A DNA stretch of 53,790 nucleotides, taken from assembly GCA_017617805.1 (NCBI GenBank), contig JAFZVN010000090.1:1-53790 (forward strand). The letters run 5' to 3'. The notes beneath the pieces are model-generated. The model had not been told where the DNA came from and made no database searches. It saw nothing but the letters and a program-made list of their open reading frames with translations. Position numbers and translations under genes: made by a program. Source of the stretch: Bacteroidaceae bacterium. Its GTDB lineage: Bacteria > Bacteroidota > Bacteroidia > Bacteroidales > Bacteroidaceae. Within the stretch, counting starts at the first letter, position 1. Each line of letters begins with the position of its first letter. This document shows, piece by piece, positions 18,500 to 26,738 of this stretch.

Positions 18500-20715
18500 A
18501 CATCTTGGATTTCAAGGAGGCTGGTGATGATTTCATCCACGTCCTTGGTGTTGTGGACGAACATTTGGATGTTGCATTCGAAGATGCCATTCTCACATTC
18601 CACTTCGAGTTTGCGAATGTTGATGCCGTGCAACTGAGAAATGACCTGCGTCATCTTGTGCAGAAGTCCCAGTTTGTCAAAGCCTTTCACGTAAATAGAC
18701 ACAGGAAAGAGGATGACATTGCCCATCTGCCAGTCAGCAGCCAATACACGGTTACCATGGTTAGCCTTCAGTTTTTCGGCTGTAGGACATTGCAACTTGT
18801 GAACAACGATATGCTTGTCATCATCGATATAACCCATCACCTTGTCGCCAGGAATCGGTTTGCAGCAATCACACAGCGTGTATTGGTTCTGTATGCTTTC
18901 CTCCGTCAACTTGATGGCTTTCTTCTTATCGAATTTGGCATCCACTTTCGCCATTGTCTTGTCTTCCTTCACAGCCTTCTTGCCAAACGAGAAGAGTTTC
19001 CTCCAACGGGCTGACTCCTCTCTCTCCTTCAAGGCATCCAGATCCATCCGTCCCAACACAACCTTGCCTTCGGCGATGGCCACATACAGAGCATCGGGCT
19101 TGACATAATCATGCAACTTGCAGAGTTTGTCGATGATGGCCGTATCCTTCGGAATGTCGTTGTTCGCCAAGAACTCATCCATCATCAACTCCCCTCGCTT
19201 GCACATGTCGCGCTCTTCCTTACGAAGGATGGAAAGAATCTTAGTGGTTGCCTTAGCTGTCGTGGCGATATTCAGCCACTCACGGGTGGGGTGCGCCGAC
19301 TTGGAAGTCAAAATCTCGACCTGGTCACCACTCTGAAGCACGTAATTGATGGGTTCCAGCTTATGGTTCACCTTGGCGCCAATGCAATGGCTGCCCACAA
19401 ACGTGTGGATGCTGAAGGCAAAGTCGAGTGTCGTGCTGCCAGCAGGCATCGTACGGAGGTCACCCTTCGGTGTGAAAACGAAAATCTCGGAAGCAAAGAG
19501 GTTGAGCTTGATGGTATCGAGAAAATCCATCGCATCGGGCTGTGGGTCATCCAGAATCTCCTTAATGGTGGCCAACCACTTGTCCAGCTCAATCTCCGAA
19601 GCTGTTTCGGACTTTTCCCCATCCTTATATTTCCAATGTGCGGCAAATCCCTTCTCTGCGATGTCATCCATGCGACGAGAACGAATCTGCACCTCAATCC
19701 ACTCACCTTTCTTCGACATAAGTGTGACGTGCAGCGCCTGATAACCATTGGCCTTCGGATGACTCACCCAATCACGGGTGCGGTCAGGATGGGAGGTGTA
19801 TATCTTACACAATTTCACATAGATGTCGAAGCAATCATTCAGTTCCGTATCGATGTCCTCTGGGTCGAAGATGATACGTACAGCCAGAATGTCGTAAATT
19901 TCCTCGAAAGGAATATGCTTGGTCTGCATCTTGTGCCAGATGGAATACGGCGACTTGACACGCTGCTTGATTTCATAGTTCAAACCGAGTTTATCAAGCT
20001 CTGCACGGATGGGAGCAGCAAACTCCTCGAAAACCGTATCACGCTCTTCCTTCGTGGCTTTCAACTTATTCTCAATCGCCTCATATTCATCATGATGCTC
20101 AAACTTAAAACTCAAGTCCTCCAGCTCAGTCTTGATGGAGTTCAATCCCAAACGATTGGCAAGCGGAGCATAGATATAGAGCGTCTCACCAGCAATCTTG
20201 TACTGCTTGTTGACTGCCTGACTGCCCAACGTACGCATATTGTGCAAGCGGTCAGCGATCTTGATGAGGATGACACGAATATCATCACTCATCGTCAGCA
20301 ACAACTTCTTGAAGTTCTCCGCCTGAGCCGAAGCATGGTCACCAAAGATTCCACCAGAGATTTTGGTCAATCCATCCACAATCTGAGCAATCTTAGGACC
20401 GAACATATTTTCAATATCCTCAACCGTATAATCGGTATCTTCCACCACATCATGAAGGAGGGCTGAACAAATGGAGGTGGAACCCAGACCTATCTCAATG
20501 CAGACGATTTGGGCAACAGAAATCGGATGCAGGATATAAGGCTCACCAGACAAACGACGAACCCCCTTATGGGCATGCTTGGCAAAGTTGAAAGCCTTCG
20601 TGATGATATCGACTTTCTTACGATGCTTGCTGGCAAGATATGCATCAATCAACTTCTGAAACTCATCATTGATAAGCTTCTCCTCAAGTTCCGAATTAGC
20701 CATCGTTGTCTCCAT
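18478..20715 (-). CDS. rel: Bifunctional (p)ppGpp synthetase/hydrolase (Rel/SpoT type)
   Basis: 745 residues. Domain order: HD hydrolase domain with HAHKGVRRLSGEPYILHP and HDVVEDTDY (residues about 50-190), synthetase domain (RVKSPYSIWHKMQ, ILAVRIIF, HPKANGYQALH type; about 230-370), TGS (VFTPKGDLRTMPAGSTTLDFAF; about 395-455) and a C-terminal ACT domain (residues about 670-745). The intact HDxxED motif supports a bifunctional enzyme controlling the stringent response. The start is at 20715 (METTMANSE); the Met at 20703 is an alternative. It is last in the parA-parB-DUF5683-mltD-rel gene order. Confidence 0.94.
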   Translation of the reverse strand: METTMANSELEEKLINDEFQKLIDAYLASKHRKKVDIITKAFNFAKHAHKGVRRLSGEPYILHPISVAQIVCIEIGLGSTSICSALLHDVVEDTDYTVEDIENMFGPKIAQIVDGLTKISGGIFGDHASAQAENFKKLLLTMSDDIRVILIKIADRLHNMRTLGSQAVNKQYKIAGETLYIYAPLANRLGLNSIKTELEDLSFKFEHHDEYEAIENKLKATKEERDTVFEEFAAPIRAELDKLGLNYEIKQRVKSPYSIWHKMQTKHIPFEEIYDILAVRIIFDPEDIDTELNDCFDIYVKLCKIYTSHPDRTRDWVSHPKANGYQALHVTLMSKKGEWIEVQIRSRRMDDIAEKGFAAHWKYKDGEKSETASEIELDKWLATIKEILDDPQPDAMDFLDTIKLNLFASEIFVFTPKGDLRTMPAGSTTLDFAFSIHTFVGSHCIGAKVNHKLEPINYVLQSGDQVEILTSKSAHPTREWLNIATTAKATTKILSILRKEERDMCKRGELMMDEFLANNDIPKDTAIIDKLCKLHDYVKPDALYVAIAEGKVVLGRMDLDALKEREESARWRKLFSFGKKAVKEDKTMAKVDAKFDKKKAIKLTEESIQNQYTLCDCCKPIPGDKVMGYIDDDKHIVVHKLQCPTAEKLKANHGNRVLAADWQMGNVILFPVSIYVKGFDKLGLLHKMTQVISQLHGINIRKLEVECENGIFECNIQMFVHNTKDVDEIITSLLEIQDVKEVARV

Positions 20716-20769
20716 AAAGCCTCCTTTTTGAATTGATTACACACTCTCCTTCATCCTCAATAGCCTTCG

Positions 20770-22125
20770 CTATTTCACACGAATCTTCTGTCCTGGACGT
20801 ATGATATTGCCCTTGATGCCATTCATCTGACGAAGTTTGGCAACGGTCGTTCCATTCTTTTTGGCAATGCCTGACAAAGTATCGCCACTCTTGACTGCCA
20901 CAGAACGTGTCTGCTGACGACGGGTTGTAGTCGAGCGGGTAGAACGCGTCCTTTTGCTCGTCGAACGGGTATTACGGGTACTGGTCGTGGTGGTCTGCTC
21001 AGGCTGAACAACAGTTTCCACATCGTCAGTAAATGCTCTACGCGTGTTGGAAACCAATGTGCCTGCGATTGCCTTGCCACCATAAATGCTATCCTCATAA
21101 AGAAGGAAGTCCTCGATAGAACCAGCTGGCAGACGCAACGTGTAATTGGCTGGAATGATATCCTTACGGTACTGCGGATTGATGGCGCGAAGCTCATCAA
21201 CCGTCACATTGCACTTAGATGCAATCTGCGCAAAAGTAACCTCACGCTGCACAATCACCGTATCAGATTCCAAAGGCAGATTGGCCTCATGAGGAACAAT
21301 GCCATGCTCACAATAATAGTTCATGATGTAGGTAGCAGCAATGAAGGCAGGCACATAACCACGAGTCTCACGTGGCAACCTGTTATAGACAGACCAGAAA
21401 TCCGCCCCTTCTTGATTGCCCGTACGAGTAATGGCCTTCTGAACATTACCTTCACCACAGTTATAAGCAGCGATGGCCAAACTCCAGTCGCCAAACATGT
21501 CATAAAGATCACTCAGATAATGAGCAGCCGCTTCGCTGGACTTGATAGGGTCTCGACGTTCATCAACCAGCGTATTCACCTCCAAACCATATCGTTTACC
21601 CGTACCAATCATGAATTGCCAAAGACCTGCAGCACCTGCTCTGGAAGTGGCAGAAGGACGAAGAGCAGACTCAATCACAGGCAAGTACCTCAGTTCAAGT
21701 GGCAAGCCATAACGTTCCAAAGCCTCCTCAAAAATGGGGTTATAGAAATTGGCTGAACCCAACATAATCGCCACAGAACTCTTCATGCGGTTGCTATAAG
21801 TGTCAATGAACTTACGAGTCACGTCATTCAAAGGCATCTCAATCGTGGTGGGGATACGTGAGAGACGGCTGACAAGCACAGAATCATCATAGGAAAGAAC
21901 CCTACTGACCGTAGTTCCCTCAGTCAGATTCGTACTGTTTGTGTAATCCTTCATCAGCTCTTCATCACTAATGAGCATACCTTCGGGCATATCGAAAGAC
22001 TCTGCATTCACATCGGTGGTAGCTTCAACATTGATACTATCAGCTACAGAAGTAACGTCCTCCTGTCCAACGGCATAGGATGCACATAAAACTGATAAAC
22101 TTGCAATTATTATTTTCTTCTTCAT
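20770..22125 (-). CDS. mltD: Membrane-bound lytic murein transglycosylase D-like, with LysM domains
   Basis: 451 residues from the ATG at 22125 (MKKKIIIASLSVLCASYAVGQ signal peptide). The SLT domain spans about 115-260, with the catalytic Glu in LPVIESALRPSATS and the GLWQFMIGTGKRYGL and AIAAYNCGEGNV motifs. One LysM-like segment is near 290-335 and a clear C-terminal LysM is at about 408-450 (VKSGDTLSGIAKKNGTTVAKL). Between them is a low-complexity Thr/Ser/Arg linker (residues about 375-405). The enzyme should cleave peptidoglycan, releasing anhydro-muropeptides, in the envelope. Confidence 0.92.
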   Translation of the reverse strand: MKKKIIIASLSVLCASYAVGQEDVTSVADSINVEATTDVNAESFDMPEGMLISDEELMKDYTNSTNLTEGTTVSRVLSYDDSVLVSRLSRIPTTIEMPLNDVTRKFIDTYSNRMKSSVAIMLGSANFYNPIFEEALERYGLPLELRYLPVIESALRPSATSRAGAAGLWQFMIGTGKRYGLEVNTLVDERRDPIKSSEAAAHYLSDLYDMFGDWSLAIAAYNCGEGNVQKAITRTGNQEGADFWSVYNRLPRETRGYVPAFIAATYIMNYYCEHGIVPHEANLPLESDTVIVQREVTFAQIASKCNVTVDELRAINPQYRKDIIPANYTLRLPAGSIEDFLLYEDSIYGGKAIAGTLVSNTRRAFTDDVETVVQPEQTTTTSTRNTRSTSKRTRSTRSTTTRRQQTRSVAVKSGDTLSGIAKKNGTTVAKLRQMNGIKGNIIRPGQKIRVK

Positions 22126-22148
22126 GTCGTATATAATTATAAATGATT

Positions 22149-22943
22149 TCAAAAAACAAGGCTGCATTGCAAACCATAAGATTGGGTACTAATCCCTTGA
22201 GCACGCAAGGCAGAATATTTTTCATTAATAACGGTTGGATGAACCCTCAAAGTCAAATCTCTACTGATATCAAAGCTCGAAAGCTCAGCATCCACATAGG
22301 CATCGACGATGGATAAAGCATACACTCCAATCATGCAGAACATGCTCAAATCGCGAAAACGTCGATAGTAATTCTTCTTTCTTCTGAATAGATCCTTCAA
22401 GCGCTGCTCATTGGCCTTCACATCATAATGGGATGGAATGAAATTTTCGTAACTTTTCGTGTTCTCGTCACTATCCATAATGTCGATATATGCCTGAGAA
22501 TAATCACGATACATGGTATTGTTCCAAGTCATGGCATAGACGCATCCCAAGAATCCACCATAGACGAGCGGCAATTTCCAATACTTACGATTGTAGATCT
22601 GTCCACCGCCTGGAATCACTATCGCCAACCACAAAGCCTTCTTTGGATCCGGAACGAAATGGCCTGACAATTTCAAATCCCTTCCTGCCACCAAAGAATC
22701 CACCGTCAAACCTTTCATCAAAGAATCAACGGTCAAGGTGACATGGGAAACAATCGTATCACCAACCTGTAACGTGTCCTCGGACAAAGAATCCGCAGGT
22801 TGCTGGAGAGTGCCTTCTCGATGAACACGAGCCAAGGGCACAACCTCTCCGTCCTCCACTTCTTGCGCATGAACGTCGAGGAAGCAAAGCGACAACAGCA
22901 TGATAATGCCCAACAGGTGATATGTCAAGTCAAGGCGTCTCAA
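22149..22943 (-). CDS. DUF5683 domain protein, membrane-associated
   Basis: 264 residues with a signal sequence ending near DVHAQ. The conserved core begins around 105: PDPKKALWLAIVIPGGGQIYNRKYWKLPLVYGG, typical of DUF5683, with hydrophobic segments near 110-145 and 205-225. The function is unknown. Its fixed position between parB (8 bp upstream) and mltD in Bacteroidetes suggests a link to cell envelope growth or division, but this is only context. Confidence 0.82.
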   Translation of the reverse strand: MRRLDLTYHLLGIIMLLSLCFLDVHAQEVEDGEVVPLARVHREGTLQQPADSLSEDTLQVGDTIVSHVTLTVDSLMKGLTVDSLVAGRDLKLSGHFVPDPKKALWLAIVIPGGGQIYNRKYWKLPLVYGGFLGCVYAMTWNNTMYRDYSQAYIDIMDSDENTKSYENFIPSHYDVKANEQRLKDLFRRKKNYYRRFRDLSMFCMIGVYALSIVDAYVDAELSSFDISRDLTLRVHPTVINEKYSALRAQGISTQSYGLQCSLVF

Positions 22944-22951
22944 ATTCTATT

Positions 22952-23836
22952 CTATTTTTGGAAGAGAGAGATGATACGGCGCAAATCATCAGCATCCTTG
23001 AAAGAGAAGGAGATGCGTCCCCCACCCTTCGGAGAACAAGACATCTTAGCCGTTGTCCCAGACAATCGAGAAAACTCCCCAAGAAGCCCCTGCATTTCGT
23101 CTGTAAGCACTGGAGATGCTGAAGACTTTCCATCAGTTATCTTAACTTGATTCTTCTCATTAAAATTCTTGACCAGTTCCTCCACTTGACGTACAGAATA
23201 CCCCTTGTTCTGTATCTCTTGAAACAATTTCACTTGCGCCTTGGGATCTTCTAAAGCAAGCAACGAACGCGCATGTCCCGTATCAATCTGATGATTCTGA
23301 ATGGCGACCTGTACAGGAGCTGGTAACTTCAAGAGACGGAGATAGTTAGCAATCGTCGCACGCTTCTTCCCCACTCGTTCACTCAGTTTCTCCTGAGTCA
23401 GATTATATTCATCAATCAAGTGCTGATAGGCCAGAGCAATTTCGATGGAGTTGAGGTCTTGGCGTTGGATGTTCTCAATCAGCGCCATCTCCATCACATT
23501 TTCATCATTGGCTGTTCGAATGTAGGCAGGAATAGAAGACAAACCAGCCTTCTGGGATGCACGCCAACGACGCTCACCAGCAATAATCTGATAACGACCA
23601 TTCTCCATCTCACGAAGGGTGATAGGTTGAATGATACCTATTTCAGCAATTGAGTCAGCCAATTCTTGAAGCGCCTCCTCATCAAAATCACGACGTGGTT
23701 GCAACGGATTACGCTCAATCAAAGAAATGTCTATCTCATTGATAGTGGACGAGCCTTCAGTACGCACATCCTCCGTCGAGATAAGTGCATCCAATCCTTT
23801 TCCTAAAGCAGACCCATACTTCTTTCTTACAGCCAT
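22952..23836 (-). CDS. parB: Chromosome partition protein ParB
   Basis: 294 residues from MAVRKKYGSALGKGLDAL; an in-frame Met at 23851 (MKERYMAVRKK) is possible. Signatures: NPLQPRRDFDEEALQELADSI, the CTP-binding GERRWRASQKAG with ENIQRQDL, then the helix-turn-helix for parS binding (QEKLSERVGKKRATIANYLRLL). The C-terminal dimerisation domain ends SFKDADDLRRIISLFQK. It loads on parS and spreads as a clamp to organise the origin. It lies 66 bp downstream of parA. Confidence 0.95.
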   Translation of the reverse strand: MAVRKKYGSALGKGLDALISTEDVRTEGSSTINEIDISLIERNPLQPRRDFDEEALQELADSIAEIGIIQPITLREMENGRYQIIAGERRWRASQKAGLSSIPAYIRTANDENVMEMALIENIQRQDLNSIEIALAYQHLIDEYNLTQEKLSERVGKKRATIANYLRLLKLPAPVQVAIQNHQIDTGHARSLLALEDPKAQVKLFQEIQNKGYSVRQVEELVKNFNEKNQVKITDGKSSASPVLTDEMQGLLGEFSRLSGTTAKMSCSPKGGGRISFSFKDADDLRRIISLFQK

Positions 23837-23902
23837 ATATCTTTCTTTCAATTATAGTATTGTGATTACTATTAGTACCAACAATTGCCACTATTAATAC
23901 CT

Positions 23903-24670
23903 TTACTTACTATCACGTGCAACAATCTCTTTGGCCAAAGCGATGTAATTCTTCGCACCCGTTGATGTGGCATCATAAAGAATGCATGGAATACCATGAC
24001 TGGGAGCCTCAGAGAGTTTGACATTGCGCTGTACAACCGTCTTAAACACAAGTTCCTGGAAGTGACGCTGTACATCCTTATAAATTTGATTAGCTAAACG
24101 AAGACGTGAATCATACATCGTCAACAAGAACCCTTCTATCTCCAAACGTGAATTCAATTTTGACTTGATGATCTTGATGGTATTCAACAATTTACTGATA
24201 CCTTCAAGAGCAAAATATTCACACTGAACAGGAATGATGACAGAGTCAGCTGCTGTCAAGGAATTTACTGTAATTATTCCCAACGAAGGAGAGCAATCAA
24301 TAAAAATATAGTCATACTCTGAACGCAAAGGATCTAAGACCCTTTTTAGAATCGTTTCGCGCTTTTCAACATTCAGCATCTCAATCTCAGCTCCAACCAA
24401 ATCGATGTGGCTAGGAAGCACATCCAATCCATCTATATCTGTCGTATAAATGGCCTCATGGGGATCTGCCGCACCAATGAGACTGTCATATATAGAAGAG
24501 TCAACTTGCTGAATATCTACACCTAAACCTGATGAAGCATTTGCCTGAGGGTCAGCATCCACAACAAGCACTTTCTTATCAAGCGCAGCCATACTCGCTG
24601 CCAAGTTAATAGCCGTTGTTGTCTTACCTACACCACCCTTCTGGTTTGCTAATGCAATAATCTTTCCCAT
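23903..24670 (-). CDS. parA: Chromosome partition ATPase ParA (Soj)
   Basis: 255 residues from the ATG at 24670 ([20 protein letters not shown]). The deviant Walker A KGGVGKTT, Walker A' DADPQAN and Walker [10 protein letters not shown] are present. The open frame continues upstream to 24775 but that part covers the promoter and is not family-like. ParA with ParB moves the origin region. It is first in the minus-strand run to rel. Two direct GTGGAACA elements near the promoter may be operator sites. Confidence 0.96.
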   Translation of the reverse strand: MGKIIALANQKGGVGKTTTAINLAASMAALDKKVLVVDADPQANASSGLGVDIQQVDSSIYDSLIGAADPHEAIYTTDIDGLDVLPSHIDLVGAEIEMLNVEKRETILKRVLDPLRSEYDYIFIDCSPSLGIITVNSLTAADSVIIPVQCEYFALEGISKLLNTIKIIKSKLNSRLEIEGFLLTMYDSRLRLANQIYKDVQRHFQELVFKTVVQRNVKLSEAPSHGIPCILYDATSTGAKNYIALAKEIVARDSK

Positions 24671-24721
24671 ATCAAAATAACATTTATTGAGTCCATTTGA
24701 ACCCTCATTCAATTCTGAGTG

Positions 24722-24729
24722 CAAAGATA
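24722..24729 (-). promoter_or_regulatory. -7 promoter box of parA
   Basis: TATCTTTG on the minus strand, 51 bp upstream of the parA ATG. CAAA at plus 24752-24755 gives a -33 TTTG with a 22-bp spacer, slightly long. Confidence 0.6.
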
Positions 24730-24737
24730 CGCATTTT

Positions 24738-24770
24738 ATGTGGAACAACAGCAAAAAAAGATGTGGAACA
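24738..24770. promoter_or_regulatory. Direct repeat ATGTGGAACA x2 upstream of parA (possible operator)
   Basis: Identical decamers at 24738-24747 and 24761-24770, 23 bp apart (about two helical turns). They overlap the -33 region of the parA promoter. GTGGAACA equals half of a parS-like palindrome (TGTTNCAC/GTGNAACA), which suggests binding by ParB or autoregulation by ParA. Functional assignment is inference. Confidence 0.4.
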
Positions 24771-24837
24771 TTCAATGTTTTTACTTTTTTTACTTTTCAG
24801 TAACCGCCAATCCCAAAAGAGGAGGAATAACATCAAC

Positions 24838-24863
24838 AAAAAAGGAAAGACTCAAGTCTTTCC
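24838..24863 (-). terminator. Terminator of the tRNA-Pro/tRNA-Val transcript
   Basis: On the minus strand GGAAAGACT and AGTCTTTCC form a 9-bp perfect stem followed by TTTTTTG. It lies about 57 bp after tRNA-Val and upstream of the parA promoter region. Confidence 0.85.
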
Positions 24864-24919
24864 TAACTTATGTGGTTGCTGACGGAGTGTTTTCAACGAA
24901 CCGTCATCTCCATTCTATG

Positions 24920-24994
24920 TGGGCGCTGACGGATTCGAACCGCCGACCCTCTGCTTGTAAGGCAGACGCTCTGAACCAGCTGAGCTAAGCGCCC
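24920..24994 (-). tRNA. tRNA-Val (anticodon TAC)
   Basis: The minus strand folds as a cloverleaf: acceptor GGGCGCT/AGCGCCC, D arm GCTC...GAGC, anticodon arm TCTGC-CTTACAA-GCAGA with anticodon TAC, and T arm GGCGG-TTCGAAT-CCGTC. 75 nt with the discriminator A; CCA is not encoded. Confidence 0.95.
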
Positions 24995-25002
24995 TTTGTT
25001 GG

Positions 25003-25075
25003 TCGGGATGACACGACTCGAACGTGCGACCCCTTGGTCCCAAACCAAGTATACTACCAACTGTACTACATCCCG
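25003..25075 (-). tRNA. tRNA-Pro (anticodon TGG)
   Basis: Acceptor CGGGATG/CATCCCG, D arm GTAC...GTAT, anticodon arm CTTGG-TTTGGGA-CCAAG with anticodon TGG, T arm with GTTCGAGTC. The initial C of the acceptor is typical for tRNA-Pro. It is transcribed before tRNA-Val, 8 bp apart, from the promoter at 25117-25147. Confidence 0.94.
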
Positions 25076-25116
25076 ATTCCAATGCCTTTTAGGCATGCCT
25101 TTCTCGAAAAGCACTG

Positions 25117-25147
25117 CAAAGGTACGACTTTTATTTGAATTGGCAAA
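25117..25147 (-). promoter_or_regulatory. Promoter of the tRNA operon
   Basis: On the minus strand TTTG (25144-25147), a 19-bp spacer, then TACCTTTG (25117-25124). This is a full match to the Bacteroidetes TTTG-N19-21-TAnnTTTG consensus. The start site is expected near 25110, 35 nt before tRNA-Pro. Confidence 0.85.
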
Positions 25148-25241
25148 GGAAAAAGCAACTTTTTTCACTCTCAGCTCTAAAAATGAGGAAAGAAAGGGTT
25201 TCAAAGGGTAAAAGACGCATAAGTAGAAAGCAAACAGGAAC

Positions 25242-25272
25242 AAAAAAAGGTCACCCTCGAAGAGGATGACCT
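25242..25272 (-). terminator. Terminator of the OmpA-family gene
   Basis: On the minus strand AGGTCATCCTC, loop TTCG, GAGGGTGACCT (one G-T pair), followed by a T7 run. It lies 24 bp after the stop codon. Confidence 0.9.
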
Positions 25273-25295
25273 ATTAATTATTTATCAAACTTGAA

Positions 25296-26468
25296 TTACT
25301 TCAAAGTGATCACAGCACGACGGTTGAGGTTGAATGGAGCAACTTCGTCAACACCACCAACACCCTGTACTTCGATGTTAGAACGGTTAACGCCGAGGTT
25401 AACGAGCTCATCAGCAACAGCCTGTGCACGAGCCTCAGACAGCTTCTGGTTGTAAGCAGAAGAACCTGTCTTGCTATCAGCAGAACCTCTTACGACAACC
25501 TTAGCATTTGCATTCTTAGCAGCAGCTGCAACAGCCTCGATGTTGATAAGATCCTTCTTAGAGTTGATCTTAGCAGAGTTGAGGTCGAAGAATACAGAAG
25601 TAGCACCAGTTGTTACATTACCTGGGTTAACAGGGCACTTGTGACCATTCCACTTAGCGAGCTCAGCACGGAGACGTGCATTCTCGTCCTGCTCAGCCTT
25701 CAGCTGTGCACGGAGAGCAGCGAGCTTAGCGCATGCCTCAGCAGAGAGAGCCTCGTAGTCCTCGAGAGAAACTGCCTTAGACCATCCCACCTTACCAAGG
25801 TTATAAGTGATACCGAGGTCGAGAGAAGCGATGCTGTTAGCAGAGAAAGCCTTGCCATCACCTGCATAAGGCATGTAGTCAGCAGTCGTGAATACCCACG
25901 CGAAGTCGAAGTAAACACCTACGCGGTCAGAAATCTTCCAAGCAGACTCGAAACCTGCACCCAATGCTGGAGCATAAGAGTCACGAGCGAAGTTGCGGAT
26001 AACGCCCATGCGTGGGTAGAGGATCAAGTTCCAAACACGAGAGTCGCTGTAGCCACAGAAAATGTTGCTCATGTTGAACTCAGTGTCAAAGTAGAGACCT
26101 GCATAACCGCCCTTGTGTGGGTTTGGAACTTCCCACATCTGCTCTGTGTGACGGAAAGCGTGATAGAATGCACCATTCTCCCAGTTGAGCTTCAGACGTA
26201 CGCCAAGACCTGGAGAGAACCACTTACCAGCAGCGATATCAAAACCGTATGAACGACCATGACGCCAGTCATACTTTAAGAGATCACCTTGACTGTACAC
26301 ACTTGTTACATTGGCATCAATACCAGCCTGGATGAACCAGTTGTCCCAGAATGAGTTTGTTGCCACACTGTACTTGTTAGTTGTTGGAGTTGCGAATTCG
26401 TCGCACTGTGCGTTTGCTGCAACAGCACCAAAGCCTACAAAGGCCAACGCCATCATTAACTTTTTCAT
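25296..26468 (-). CDS. OmpA-family outer-membrane protein
   Basis: 390 residues. A signal peptide (MKKLMMALAFVGFGAVAANAQ) precedes an N-terminal beta-barrel (about 30-225), then a coiled-coil helix (about 235-270, LAALRAQLKAEQDENARLRAEL), and a C-terminal OmpA peptidoglycan-binding domain (about 290-390) with TSVFFDLNSAKINSKKDLIN, SADSKTGSSAYNQKLSEARAQ and the final NLNRRAVITLK. It anchors the outer membrane to the cell wall. It is monocistronic, with a leader of about 140 nt, its own promoter box and a strong terminator, as expected for an abundant protein. Confidence 0.93.
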   Translation of the reverse strand: MKKLMMALAFVGFGAVAANAQCDEFATPTTNKYSVATNSFWDNWFIQAGIDANVTSVYSQGDLLKYDWRHGRSYGFDIAAGKWFSPGLGVRLKLNWENGAFYHAFRHTEQMWEVPNPHKGGYAGLYFDTEFNMSNIFCGYSDSRVWNLILYPRMGVIRNFARDSYAPALGAGFESAWKISDRVGVYFDFAWVFTTADYMPYAGDGKAFSANSIASLDLGITYNLGKVGWSKAVSLEDYEALSAEACAKLAALRAQLKAEQDENARLRAELAKWNGHKCPVNPGNVTTGATSVFFDLNSAKINSKKDLINIEAVAAAAKNANAKVVVRGSADSKTGSSAYNQKLSEARAQAVADELVNLGVNRSNIEVQGVGGVDEVAPFNLNRRAVITLK

Positions 26469-26607
26469 AAATACAATTTTTAGTAAAACAATAATTAATA
26501 TTTTAAGTTACTTTATTACTTGTTCATTAGAATCCATACACCCCCTTTTTTCATTTCTTCACTTTTGAAAATCCAATTTGAAGGCATATTTCACACTAAT
26601 TTCGGCA

Positions 26608-26615
26608 CAAAGTTA
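26608..26615 (-). promoter_or_regulatory. -7 promoter box of the OmpA-family gene
   Basis: TAACTTTG on the minus strand, 139 bp upstream of the ATG; a TTG-type -33 element lies about 22 bp further upstream (plus 26638-26640). This leaves a long AT-rich untranslated leader of about 130 nt. Confidence 0.55.
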
Positions 26616-26644
26616 AACATTTTACTTTATACGAGCACAACAAA

Positions 26645-26678
26645 AAACAAAAAAAATGTAAAAAAAATGGCTTTTACA
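26645..26678 (-). terminator. Probable terminator of mutL
   Basis: On the minus strand TGTAAAA and TTTTACA form a 7-bp stem with an 8-nt loop, followed by a run of eight T. It lies 60 bp after the mutL stop. The stem is AT-rich, hence weak. Confidence 0.5.
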
Positions 26679-26738
26679 TGCATTTTTTAGAGTTTTTTCA
26701 CTTTTCTGACCCTAAAACGGCCTCTTTTACACAAAAAA

